Shown here piece by piece: positions 42,969 to 51,284 of a stretch of DNA of 64,000 nt. Positions within the stretch are counted from its first letter, which is position 1; the number at the start of each line of letters is the position of its first letter. The DNA lies in the NCBI RefSeq assembly GCF_002848265.1, contig NZ_CP025422.1, positions 2,820,727-2,884,726 on the forward strand, read 5' to 3'. The notes beneath the pieces were generated by a model. The model saw nothing but the letters and a program-made list of their open reading frames with translations. It did no database searches and was not told the origin of the DNA. The stretch is from Zhihengliuella sp. ISTPL4. GTDB lineage: Bacteria > Actinomycetota > Actinomycetes > Actinomycetales > Microbacteriaceae. The position numbers were made by a program, and so were the translations under genes.

Positions 42969-43508
42969 ATGACCAGCCCTGAGACCGCCGCCGAGTCGGC
43001 CGCGTCGGGCGGCTACGAGGGCGCGACCGCCTCGCGGCCCCTCGAGATCGCGTTCGCCGCCGTCGCCCTCGCGATCACCGCCGGCTACCTCTTCCTCGCC
43101 ACGCAGATCCCGCTGCGGCGCGAGGCCGCCCCCGGGCAGATCGACGCCCGCTTCTGGCCGCTCGTCATCGGCGTGACCGGCGTCGTCGTCGCGATCGCGC
43201 TCCTCGCCGTGGCGATCACAAGACCGGCTCCGACCCGCGAAGACATCGAGCGCATCCAGCCGGGAGGCGTCCTCCGGGTGATCGCGACGATCGCGATCGC
43301 CGGCGCCTTCATCGCCTTCTGGTCCCTCGGCTCTGTCATCCTCTTCGGCTACCGGATCGAGGTCTTCCCGGTGGCCTGTGCCCTGCTCATGGCCGCGCTG
43401 ATGCTCCTCTACGGCCACCGCCGCTGGCTGAGCCTCGTCATCTACTCCGCCGCCGTGACGGCGTTCGTCTACGTCGTCTTCGGCATGCTCCTGAGGATCC
43501 CCCTGTGA
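42969..43508 (+). CDS. tctB: tripartite tricarboxylate transporter small membrane subunit TctB
   Basis: The 179-residue protein has four hydrophobic segments (about 25-45, 60-83, 103-125, 135-175) and the TctB feature PGQIDARFWPLVIGVTGVVVAIALLAVAI. It assists the large TctA permease. Its stop overlaps the GTG start of tctA by four bases (GTGA). ATG at 42969 follows GAAGGAACATC. Confidence 0.9.
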   Translation: MTSPETAAESAASGGYEGATASRPLEIAFAAVALAITAGYLFLATQIPLRREAAPGQIDARFWPLVIGVTGVVVAIALLAVAITRPAPTREDIERIQPGGVLRVIATIAIAGAFIAFWSLGSVILFGYRIEVFPVACALLMAALMLLYGHRRWLSLVIYSAAVTAFVYVVFGMLLRIPL

Positions 43509-45175
43509 ACGCGCTCCTGGAGGGGCTGAACTCGCTCCTCGACATCTCGATCCTGCTCTACATGGGCGTCGGCCTCGTCCTCGGCTTCATGGTCGGCGCC
43601 TTCCCCGGGATCACCGCGACCATGGCGGTCGCGCTCGCCGCCGGATTCACCATGACCCTCGAACCCGTGCAGGGTCTCGCGGTGCTGCTGACGATCTACG
43701 TCGCGGCGAACTTCGGCGACCGGGTGCCGTCCATCCTCATCAACACCCCGGGGACTCCCGCCTCCATCGCCACCACCCTCGACGGTTATCCGATGGCGAA
43801 GCAGGGGAGGGCCGGTCTCGCTCTGACGATCTCCGCGATCGTGTCGGCCGTCGGCATCCTCGCCTCGCTCGTGCTGTTCTCGATCGCCGCCGTCCCGATC
43901 GCCAGCTTCGCGCGGGACTACTTCAAGTCGCCCGAGCTGTTCGCGCTCGTCGTCTTCGGCATCGCGATCATGATCGGCATCTCGTCGAAGTCGATGCTCA
44001 AGGGCATCCTCGCCGGACTCTTCGGGCTGATGCTCGGCAGCGTCGGGACCTACGCGGCCACGGCCGACCAGCGCTTCACCTTCGGCGTGCTGGAACTCGT
44101 CGAGGGTGTGAACTTCATCGCCGTCATCATCGGTCTCTTCGGCATCGCGGAACTGTTCGATCAGCTCCTCACGCACCGGAAGTCGCACGTGCGACCGATC
44201 TCGAGTCTCGGCCGGTGGTGGCCGAACCGCGCGGAGCTGAAGCAGAGCGGGCGGGCGACCGCGGTTGGCGGAGCCGTCGGCCTCGGCGTCGGACTCATCC
44301 CGGCAGCGGGCGGCGACATCGCCGGCCTCATCGGTTGGGAGCGGGCGCGCAAGGTGTCGAAGCACCCGGAGATGTTCGGCAAGGGATCGATCGAGGGCGT
44401 CGCGGCGTCCGACACCGCCTCCAGTGCCACGCTCGGCGGCTCGCTGACCACCACGATGGCGCTCGGTATCCCCGGCGACTCCGTGATGGCGGTGATGATC
44501 GGCTCGATGATCATCTGGGGCATCACCCCGGGCCCCACGCTGTTCACCAACCGCCCAGACCTCGTCGTCTCGATCGTCGGCATCATGCTCGTCGCGACGA
44601 TCCTGTCGCTCGCGCTGAGTCTCGTGCGGATGAAGGGCATGGTGAAGCTGCTGGATGTGCCGCAGCCCTATCTGTGGAGCGGCATCCTCATCTTCTGCAT
44701 CATCGGCACGTATGCCACCTCGAACAGTCTGTCGACGGTCGTCACGATGCTCATCTTCGGCGTGATCGGCGTGCTGCTCAAGCGCATGCAGGTACCGGCC
44801 GGACCCGTCGTGCTCGGCCTGCTGCTCGGTCCGCTCGCCGAGGAGAACCTCGCCCGCACGCTGGCGATCCTCCCGACGAGGCCGTTCTTCGAGGTCGTCA
44901 GCCCCATCGCCCTCGTGCTGCTCGCGCTGGCCGTGCTGTCGATCGTGATGCCGGCGATCCGTGCCGCCCGCAAGCCTCGCGCCGCGCGGGCCTCGCTGGA
45001 GGACTCGATCCTCCGCACCGACAGCATCGAGCAGATCGAGAAGGCGCACGACGAGCTCGCCGCGCAGCCCGATCTGCTCACCTCCACCGTCCGCAACGTC
45101 GACGCGGGTGCGCGCCGGGGACGCGCCGACCGCAAGAACCGCAAGAGCACGACCCCCGAGGAGACCGAGAAGTGA
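43505..45175 (+). CDS. tctA: tripartite tricarboxylate transporter large permease TctA
   Basis: The 556-residue permease has about 12 membrane segments. Conserved TctA blocks are GVGLVLGFMVGAFPGITATMAVALAAGFTMTLEPVQGLAVLLTIYVAANFGDRVPSILINTPGTPASIATTLDGYPMAKQG and, in the second half, GVAASDTASSATLGGSLTTTMALGIPGDSVMAVMIGSMIIWGITPGP. The C-terminal ~60 residues are a basic cytoplasmic tail (RRGRADRKNRKS). The start is GTG within the tctB stop and the aldolase gene overlaps its own stop by four bases. Confidence 0.95.
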   Translation: MNALLEGLNSLLDISILLYMGVGLVLGFMVGAFPGITATMAVALAAGFTMTLEPVQGLAVLLTIYVAANFGDRVPSILINTPGTPASIATTLDGYPMAKQGRAGLALTISAIVSAVGILASLVLFSIAAVPIASFARDYFKSPELFALVVFGIAIMIGISSKSMLKGILAGLFGLMLGSVGTYAATADQRFTFGVLELVEGVNFIAVIIGLFGIAELFDQLLTHRKSHVRPISSLGRWWPNRAELKQSGRATAVGGAVGLGVGLIPAAGGDIAGLIGWERARKVSKHPEMFGKGSIEGVAASDTASSATLGGSLTTTMALGIPGDSVMAVMIGSMIIWGITPGPTLFTNRPDLVVSIVGIMLVATILSLALSLVRMKGMVKLLDVPQPYLWSGILIFCIIGTYATSNSLSTVVTMLIFGVIGVLLKRMQVPAGPVVLGLLLGPLAEENLARTLAILPTRPFFEVVSPIALVLLALAVLSIVMPAIRAARKPRAARASLEDSILRTDSIEQIEKAHDELAAQPDLLTSTVRNVDAGARRGRADRKNRKSTTPEETEK

Positions 45176-46041
45176 CCCGCTACGACATCCTGACCGCCGT
45201 CCCGACCGCGTTCCACCGCGACGGGGCCCTCGACCTCGACGGGTCGCGCGCGATCTTCCGGTTCGTGGCCGATTCGGGGAACGAGGGCGCCTTCGTCCTC
45301 GGCACCACGGGCGAGTTCCCCGCCGTGGACGCGGACGAGTTCCGGGCGCTCGTGGGAGCGGCGATGGAGGAACTGGCGGACCGGATGCGCGTGATCGTGC
45401 ACGTCGGACAGCCGAGCACCTTCGAGGCCGTGCGCCTGGTGGGCATCGCCAAGGAGCTGGGGGCCGCGGAGTTCGCGGCCCTCACCCCCTACTACCTGCG
45501 TGCCACGGACGACGCGATCCTCGACTACTACCGCGCCGTCTCCGCAGCCGTGGGGGACGGGCGCCTCTACGTCTACATCTACCCGGCGCGGAGCGGGAAC
45601 CCAGTCTCGCCGGAACTGCTCGTACGCATCGCCGACCTGCCGAACGTGGTGGGAGCGAAGGTGAGTGAGCTGTCGCTCGACGACATCGCGGCCTATCGTG
45701 CGGCCGTGCCCGCAGGCTTCGAGCTCTACACCGGCGCCGACCGCGACCTCATCGCGGCCGTCGAAGCCGGCGCGCAGGGCGTGGTCTCCGGTGTCTCCTC
45801 CGTCACGCCGAAACCCTTCCGAGCCCTCGCCGACGCCGGACGCTCCGGAGATGCGGATGCCATCGCCGCGGCGCAGATCGCCGTGGACGACGTCGTCGCG
45901 CTCATCGGCGGCGACATGGCGCGCATGAAAGAGGCGTACCGCGTGCTCGACGTGGTGGACACGCACTGCCGCATGGCCATCGCCGAGCCCTCCGCCGACG
46001 AGCGGGCCGCCGTCGCGCAGGTGGTGGCCGCGCACCGCTGA
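45172..46041 (+). CDS. DHDPS/N-acetylneuraminate lyase family aldolase
   Basis: The 289-residue (beta/alpha)8 class I aldolase has the early GTTGEFPAVDADEF (TTGE motif), the catalytic tyrosine region LYVYIYPARSG and the Schiff-base lysine in VVGAKVSELSLDD, all present. GAD and GVVSGVSSVTPKPFRAL close the barrel. The family includes DapA, NanA, KdgD-like dehydratases and 2-keto-3-deoxy sugar acid aldolases. Coupling to a carboxylate transporter (4-bp GTGA overlap with tctA) favours a sugar-acid or keto-acid lyase over lysine synthesis. GTG at 45172 is the start. The substrate is unresolved. Confidence 0.88.
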   Translation: MTRYDILTAVPTAFHRDGALDLDGSRAIFRFVADSGNEGAFVLGTTGEFPAVDADEFRALVGAAMEELADRMRVIVHVGQPSTFEAVRLVGIAKELGAAEFAALTPYYLRATDDAILDYYRAVSAAVGDGRLYVYIYPARSGNPVSPELLVRIADLPNVVGAKVSELSLDDIAAYRAAVPAGFELYTGADRDLIAAVEAGAQGVVSGVSSVTPKPFRALADAGRSGDADAIAAAQIAVDDVVALIGGDMARMKEAYRVLDVVDTHCRMAIAEPSADERAAVAQVVAAHR

Positions 46042-46063
46042 CGACCACGCGCCGCGAGGCCGC

Positions 46064-46079
46064 TGAAACCGGTTACAGT
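46064..46079. promoter_or_regulatory. LacI-type operator over its own -10
   Basis: TGAAACCGGTTACA (46064-46077) is a near-palindrome with central CG. It overlaps TACAGT (46074-46079), which is eight bases before the LacI ATG, so autorepression of a leaderless message is likely. Confidence 0.55.
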
Positions 46080-46087
46080 GGGTGCCC

Positions 46088-47071
46088 ATGGCCACGATCT
46101 ATGACGTCGCGCAGCGCGCCGGCGTCTCGCCCGCCACGGTCTCCCGGGTCTTCAACGGCACGAGCGTGTCGGCGGAGAAGGTGGCGGCCGTGCGGGCGGC
46201 GGCTGAGGAGCTCCGCTTCACCCCGAGCCGGACGGCGCGCACGCTGCGCACGCAGAGCTCCGAGGTCATCGCCCTGGTGATCCCGGACATCGAGAACCCG
46301 TACTTCACCGAGATGGCGCGCGGCGTGGAGGACGCGGCGTCCGAGGCGGGGTACTCCGTCGTGCTGTGCAACTCCGACGCCCAGTCTGAGAAGGAGGCGA
46401 CGTACCTCCGGATCGCGGTCGCCGAGAACATGTCGGGCGTCATCATCGCGACGGCGGACGAGCATTCGGATCTGGCGCCGGTGCGGGCGACGGGACGGCC
46501 GGTGGTCGCGGTGGACCGTCGCACGGACGCCGACATCGACGGTGTGGTCATGGCCAACCGGGAGGCGGGAGCCGCGGCGACGCAGAGCCTGCTCGACGCC
46601 GGGTACCGCCGCATCGCGTACATCGGGGGGCCGGCGCACATCGACACCGCGACCGAGCGGGCGGAAGGCTGGCGGGAAGCGCTTGCGGCGACGGACTCCG
46701 ATCGTGACCTCTTCTCGCTCCAGCGCTTCGCCACGTTCCGGGTAGAAGGCGGGCGCGCGGCCATGGAGGAGCTCCTCGCGCTGCCGGAACCGCCGGACGC
46801 GGTGGTCGCCGGTAACAACCTCATCGGCGTCGGTGCGATCCAGGTCCTCACAGAGCGCGGCCTCACCCCGCCGGAGCTCGGCGTCGCGGTGATCGGGTCC
46901 CTGCCCTTCACGACGCTGTCGCCGTCCGCCGTCACCGTCGTGCGGCTCCCGGCGCGGCACATGGGTGTGACGGCGGCGCGGATGCTGCTGGATCGGATCA
47001 AGGGCGACGAGCAACCGGCCCGGACGATCGTCCTCTCCGGTGAGGTGCAGCGCGCAGCCGCACGCGCCTGA
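46088..47071 (+). CDS. LacI family transcriptional regulator
   Basis: The 327-residue LacI/GalR protein has the HTH TIYDVAQRAGVSPATVSRVFNGTSVSAEKVAAVRAAAEELRF with a hinge helix SRTARTLR. The periplasmic-binding-like effector domain follows (VIALVIPDIENPYFTEMARGVEDAASEAGYSVVLCNSD, then VDRRTDADIDGVVMANREAGAAATQSLLDAGYRRIAYIGGP). ATG at 46088 is preferred over GTG at 46082. TGAAACCGGTTACA just upstream is its probable autoregulatory site, and the similar GAAATCGATTTC in front of the kinase-isomerase gene at 48.1 kb makes that gene a likely target. It sits 46 bases after the aldolase. Confidence 0.9.
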   Translation: MATIYDVAQRAGVSPATVSRVFNGTSVSAEKVAAVRAAAEELRFTPSRTARTLRTQSSEVIALVIPDIENPYFTEMARGVEDAASEAGYSVVLCNSDAQSEKEATYLRIAVAENMSGVIIATADEHSDLAPVRATGRPVVAVDRRTDADIDGVVMANREAGAAATQSLLDAGYRRIAYIGGPAHIDTATERAEGWREALAATDSDRDLFSLQRFATFRVEGGRAAMEELLALPEPPDAVVAGNNLIGVGAIQVLTERGLTPPELGVAVIGSLPFTTLSPSAVTVVRLPARHMGVTAARMLLDRIKGDEQPARTIVLSGEVQRAAARA

Positions 47072-47082
47072 ACTCGGCGGTG

Positions 47083-47904
47083 CTACTGCGAGCGCCAGAA
47101 TCGCGCCGCGAGATTCGTCATCTCCTTATCGAGATCGTCGACCTTCACCTCCAGTCGGTCGAGGCGGTGATCGAGGCCGTCGAGTCGTGCGGTCATCTCG
47201 CCGCGGAGCCCGATCATCTCGCCGCGCAGCCCGATCATCGCTCCGTGCAGCGCACCCATCGCCGCGCGCAGCCCTCCGACCTCGCGCATCATCATTCCGT
47301 GCAGCGCCGCCAACGCTGCGTGGAGTCCACCGGCTTCGTTGGTCGTTTCGGTGCGGAGGCTTGTGATCTCGGTGGTCATGTCGGTGCGGAGGTCGCCGAT
47401 TTCGGCGCGCAGTCGTGTGGTCTCGGTGGTCATTTCGGTGCGGAGGCCTGCGACCTCGGTGGTCATCTCGGTGCGGAGGGTGCCGATTTCGGTGGTCATG
47501 TCGGAGCGTAGTCCACCGATTTCGGCGCGCAGTCGTATGGTCTCGGTGGTCATCTCGGTGCGGAGGCTGCCGATTTCCGTGGTCATGTCGGAGCGCAGCC
47601 CACCGATTTCGACGCGCAGTCGTGTGGTCTCGGCGGTCATCTCGGTGCGGAGGCCGGCGATCTCGGTGGTCATCTCGGTGCGGAGGCCGGCGATCTCGGT
47701 GGTCATCTCGGTGCGGAGGCTGCCGATCTCGGTGGTCATCTCGGTGCGGAGGCTGCCGATCTCGCCAGTCATCTCCCCACGCAGTCCGCCGATCTCGGCA
47801 CGCAGCACGCGGGTGAACTGCGTCGTCATGAGTCCCATGCCACCGAGCATCGTCGTCACGAAGATGCCGATCAGGGTCCACACCTGCGGGTCGTTCAAGG
47901 GCAT
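47083..47904 (-). CDS. membrane-anchored hendecad-repeat coiled-coil protein
   Basis: In this 273-residue protein residues 8-30 form one membrane helix (VWTLIGIFVTTMLGGMGLMTTQF). Residues 38-190 are a repeat array of twelve 11-residue units of the type IGSLRTEMTTE, interrupted by three 7-residue units (TTRLRVE, TIRLRAE, TTRLRAE). Hendecad-plus-heptad periodicity predicts a long, nearly straight coiled-coil rod. The C-terminus (LDGLDHRLDRLEVKVDDLDKEMTNLAARFW) is a second coiled coil. The function is unknown; a spacer or septum/wall-associated scaffold is possible. The array is a 33-bp tandem repeat at DNA level, so unit number may vary between strains. ATG at 47904 starts MPLNDPQVWT with GGAGG immediately before. 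Confidence 0.7.
   Translation of the reverse strand: MPLNDPQVWTLIGIFVTTMLGGMGLMTTQFTRVLRAEIGGLRGEMTGEIGSLRTEMTTEIGSLRTEMTTEIAGLRTEMTTEIAGLRTEMTAETTRLRVEIGGLRSDMTTEIGSLRTEMTTETIRLRAEIGGLRSDMTTEIGTLRTEMTTEVAGLRTEMTTETTRLRAEIGDLRTDMTTEITSLRTETTNEAGGLHAALAALHGMMMREVGGLRAAMGALHGAMIGLRGEMIGLRGEMTARLDGLDHRLDRLEVKVDDLDKEMTNLAARFWRSQ
47335..47793 (-). repeat. 33-bp tandem repeat array (codes for hendecads)
   Basis: About 459 bp of direct repeats, most 33 bp long and built on GGTGGTCATCTCGGTGCGGA (plus-strand view), with three 21-bp shorter units. They stay in frame within the coiled-coil gene. High identity between units makes slippage or recombination plausible. Confidence 0.8.
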
Positions 47905-48034
47905 GCCTCCAGTGTCGATCGGAGGGCACAGGATGTCACGGTATTCCGGTGCTGAACCGGCGTTTTCCCGGTGGAGGGCGGAGACTGTGGAGTCTTCCCG
48001 TATCAGTGAGTGCTGTGGAGGAACAGCAAACGCC

Positions 48035-48064
48035 TTGCCCTTTGAAATCGATTTCGCGTAGCCT
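48035..48064 (+). promoter_or_regulatory. promoter and LacI-type operator of the kinase-isomerase gene
   Basis: TTGCCC (48035-48040) and TAGCCT (48059-48064) are 18 bases apart. The perfect palindrome GAAATCGATTTC (48044-48055) fills the spacer, an ideal position for repression by a LacI-family protein. Confidence 0.7.
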
Positions 48065-48106
48065 GGGTCCAGGCCGGCACGGCCCGTCGGGATCGAAGGA
48101 GAGACC

Positions 48107-51100
48107 ATGCGCTGCACCCTCGGGGTGGACATCGGCACGTCCAGCAGCAAGGGCGTCCTCGTGGCCGCCGACGGCGCGATTCTCGCGTCCGCGACCCGCG
48201 CGCACGACGTCTCCCGCCCGCACTCCGGATGGGTGGAGATGGACGGCCGCATCTGGTGGGACGAGTTCATCGATCTCGCCAGGGACCTCCTCGCCGCTGT
48301 CCCTGATGCGGAGGTCGTGGGCGTCGGTGTGAGCGGCATGGGCCCGTGCGTCCTGCTCGCCGACGAGGACGACGAGCCCGTGCGCCCCGCGATCCTCTAC
48401 GGCGTGGACACGCGCTCCACCGCGCAGATCGAGCGCATGACGACGGAACTCGGCGTCGAGGAGATCACCCGCGTGGGCGGCTCGAGCCTCACGTCGCAGG
48501 CCGGTGGGCCGAAGATCGTCTGGGTCGCCGACGAGGAGCCGGAGGCCTGGCAGCGCGCGCGGCGTCTCTACATGCCCGCCTCCTGGCTGGCTCGCAAGCT
48601 CACCGGCGCCTACGTCCTCGACCACCAGTCGGCCAGCCAGGTCTCGCCGCTGTACGACATCGAGGGCGAGCAGTGGCACGACCCCTGGTGGCAGCGGTTC
48701 GCCGCGACGATCGAGCAGCCGCCGCTGCGCTGGGCGGGGGAGATCGCGGGCACCGTGACCGCCGCTGCGGCGGACCTGACCGGCCTGCCCGAGGGGACCC
48801 CGGTCATCACCGGCACGATCGACGCGTGGACCGAGGCGGTGAGCGTCGGCGCCCACGAGGTCGGCGACCTCATGCTGATGTACGGCACGACGATGTTCCT
48901 CGTGGCGACAGGGGAGCAGACCCTTCGCACGCCCTCGATGTGGACGACCGCCGGCGCGTTCGCGGGCACGCGCAACCTCGCGGGCGGGCTGTCCACGTCC
49001 GGCGCGCTCACCGCGTGGCTGAAGGACCTCTCCGGCACCGATTACCCGACGCTGCTGGCCGAAGCGGAGGAATCGGGGCCCGGTGCGAACGGCCTGCTGA
49101 TGCTGCCGTACTTCGCCGGCGAGCGCACCCCGATCCAGGATCCGGACGCCCGCGGAGTCATCGCCGGACTCACTCTCCGGCACACCCGAGGAGACCTCTA
49201 CCGTGCCGCCCTCGAGGCCACCGCGCTGGGTGTGCGCCACAACGTCGAGACCATGCGCGCCGCCGGCGCTGACATCCGCCGGATCGTGGCGGTCGGCGGA
49301 GGGACGCAGGGGCGGCTCTGGCTGCAGGTCGTGTCCGACATCACCGGTCTCGTCCAGGAGGTGCCGCAGACGACGATCGGCGCGAGCTACGGGGCGGCCT
49401 TCCTCGCAGCGACCGCCACCGTCGAACCCGGCGCCGCGCCCGCGATCACCGACTGGAACCCCATCGTCGACACCGTCCGCCCCGACGAGACGCTGCGCCC
49501 CTTCGCCGACGCCCTCTTCGATCGGTACGTGCGCCTGTACGACGGCTCGAAGGACGTCGTCCATGAACTCGCCGCCGCCCAGCGCGACGCATCCCCCACC
49601 CCCCTCGACCCCGGAGAACTCATGACCGCCTACACCCTGCCCACCCCGGCCCCCCGTCCCACCGCAGCGCCGAAGACCGCGTACCTGATCGCGTCCGGCG
49701 ATCTCCGAGAGTCGGCCAACACGGCCGGCTGGCCCACCCAGGTCGAGCTCGAGGCCGGGGTCAGCGGCGTGCTGAACGACCTCGGGTGGACGGTCGTCCG
49801 CGCCAATGAGGTCGACCCGGAGACCGGTCACGGCTTCATCTCCAGCCAGCGCATGGGTCTCGAGGTGTTCAAGAACATCCCCGTCGACGCGCCTCTCATC
49901 GTCGCCGAGGCCGTGTGGCAGTACTCGCACCACGTGCTCGCGGGCCTCCGCACGCACGAGGGCCCGATCCTCACCGTGGCGAACTTCGCGGGCGACTGGC
50001 CCGGGCTCGTCGGTCTCCTCGGCCTCAATGCGGGCCTGACGAAGATGGACAAGCCGTACGCGACCATCTGGTCGGTCGACTTCACCGACGACTGGTTCCG
50101 CGACGGCATCCGGGAGTGGACCGAGACCGGTGCCATCACCCACGACGCCTCCCACGTGCGTCCGCTCCCCGCGCTGCCCGACAGCCCGGAGAAGGAGCTC
50201 GGCGAGGCTCTCGCCGCGGAACTGCGCGCCGAGAAGGCCATCATCGGCGTCTTCGACGAGGGCTGCATGGGCATGTACAACGCGATCTTCGACGACGAGC
50301 TGCTCAACCAGACCGGCATCTACAAGGAGCGCCTGTCGCAGTCGGCCCTCTACGCGGAGATGCTGAACGTCACCGAGGAGGAGGCCGACGCCGCCTACGA
50401 CTGGCTGGTCGAGCGCGGCATGACCTTCCGCTACGGCGAGGACGCCGCGACCGAGCTCACCCGCGAGCAGGTGCAGTGGCAGCTGAAGATGTACATCGCC
50501 GCCCTCCGCATCGCCGACGACTTCGGCCTCGACGCGGTCGGCATCCAGTACCAGCAGGGCTTGAAGGATCTCGTTCCGGCGTCGGATCTGGCGGAGGGCA
50601 TCCTGAACTCCACCGAGCGCCCGCCGGTGACGTCGCGCGACGGCTCCCGCGTGCTGCACGAGGGGCGGGCATTCCCGCACTTCAACGAGGCCGACGAGGG
50701 CGTCGCCGTCGATGCGCTCGTGACCGACCGCGTCTGGCGCGCGATGGGGCTCGTCCCCGACAACACCCTCCACGACGTGCGCTGGGGTGAGGACTTCGAT
50801 GGACAGTTCGTGTGGGTGTACGAGATCTCCGGCTCGGTGCCGGCCTCCCACCTCGGCGGCTGGCAGAACGCGGAGGGCTGGCGACAGGGGCACGTGTTCT
50901 TCCCCGCGGGCGGCGCGACGATCAACGGCGTCTCGAAGCCCGGCGAGGTCGTGCTCTCGCGGGTGTTCATCGCCGAGGGGATCCTGCAGGCGGACATCTT
51001 CCGCGCATCGGTCGTGGAGCTGCCGGCGGACGAGACGCAGCGCCGGAAGGACGCCACGAACCCGGAGTGGCCGATCGCCCATGTGGTGCTGCACGGCATC

Positions 51101-51256
51101 TCGCGCGACCAGTTCATGGCACGGCACAAGGCGAACCACGCGCAGCTCGTCTACGCCCCTGATGCCGAGACCGCGGACAAGGCGCTGATCGCGAAGGCCG
51201 CGATGTTCGACGGCATGGGGATCAAGGTCAACCTCGTCGGCGACGTCTCGATCTGA
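48107..51256 (+). CDS. FGGY carbohydrate kinase fused to an L-fucose-isomerase-like protein
   Basis: One uninterrupted 1049-residue frame. Residues 1 to ~490 are a complete FGGY kinase: the phosphate-binding CTLGVDIGTSSSKGVLVAADG, and the signature region RIVAVGGGTQGRLWLQVVSDITG. Residues ~520-1049 resemble the L-fucose/L-arabinose isomerase family (TAYLIASGDLRESAN, DEGCMGMYNAIFDDELLNQTGIYKERLSQSALYAEM, and the C-terminal HVVLHGISRDQFMARHKANHAQLVYAPDAETADKALIAKAAMFDGMGIKVNLVGDV). At the junction an in-frame ATG (49622) is preceded by CCGGAGAACTC, a good ribosome-binding site, so the isomerase may also be made alone. The pair would isomerise and phosphorylate one sugar; which one is unknown. 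LacI-type control is likely. Confidence 0.85.
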   Translation: MRCTLGVDIGTSSSKGVLVAADGAILASATRAHDVSRPHSGWVEMDGRIWWDEFIDLARDLLAAVPDAEVVGVGVSGMGPCVLLADEDDEPVRPAILYGVDTRSTAQIERMTTELGVEEITRVGGSSLTSQAGGPKIVWVADEEPEAWQRARRLYMPASWLARKLTGAYVLDHQSASQVSPLYDIEGEQWHDPWWQRFAATIEQPPLRWAGEIAGTVTAAAADLTGLPEGTPVITGTIDAWTEAVSVGAHEVGDLMLMYGTTMFLVATGEQTLRTPSMWTTAGAFAGTRNLAGGLSTSGALTAWLKDLSGTDYPTLLAEAEESGPGANGLLMLPYFAGERTPIQDPDARGVIAGLTLRHTRGDLYRAALEATALGVRHNVETMRAAGADIRRIVAVGGGTQGRLWLQVVSDITGLVQEVPQTTIGASYGAAFLAATATVEPGAAPAITDWNPIVDTVRPDETLRPFADALFDRYVRLYDGSKDVVHELAAAQRDASPTPLDPGELMTAYTLPTPAPRPTAAPKTAYLIASGDLRESANTAGWPTQVELEAGVSGVLNDLGWTVVRANEVDPETGHGFISSQRMGLEVFKNIPVDAPLIVAEAVWQYSHHVLAGLRTHEGPILTVANFAGDWPGLVGLLGLNAGLTKMDKPYATIWSVDFTDDWFRDGIREWTETGAITHDASHVRPLPALPDSPEKELGEALAAELRAEKAIIGVFDEGCMGMYNAIFDDELLNQTGIYKERLSQSALYAEMLNVTEEEADAAYDWLVERGMTFRYGEDAATELTREQVQWQLKMYIAALRIADDFGLDAVGIQYQQGLKDLVPASDLAEGILNSTERPPVTSRDGSRVLHEGRAFPHFNEADEGVAVDALVTDRVWRAMGLVPDNTLHDVRWGEDFDGQFVWVYEISGSVPASHLGGWQNAEGWRQGHVFFPAGGATINGVSKPGEVVLSRVFIAEGILQADIFRASVVELPADETQRRKDATNPEWPIAHVVLHGISRDQFMARHKANHAQLVYAPDAETADKALIAKAAMFDGMGIKVNLVGDVSI
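49610..49624 (+). promoter_or_regulatory. internal ribosome-binding site and start at the kinase-isomerase junction
   Basis: CCGGAGAACTC ends directly at ATG 49622, in frame with both halves. It is either a relic of two fused genes or a working internal start that makes free isomerase. Confidence 0.5.
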
Positions 51257-51284
51257 GGTCGAGGGTTCGGTGCAGGAGTAGCTC

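Noticed and set aside
47335..47793. Regular 33-bp repeats resembling a CRISPR array
   Set aside because: There are no unique spacers between repeats; the units are contiguous and encode in-frame hendecads. No cas gene is nearby.
47936..51139. 1067-codon open frame on the minus strand opposite the kinase-isomerase gene
   Set aside because: It is composed of Arg/Gly/Val/Asp-rich sequence without domains and is the complement of a well-defined gene; an artefact of high GC third positions.
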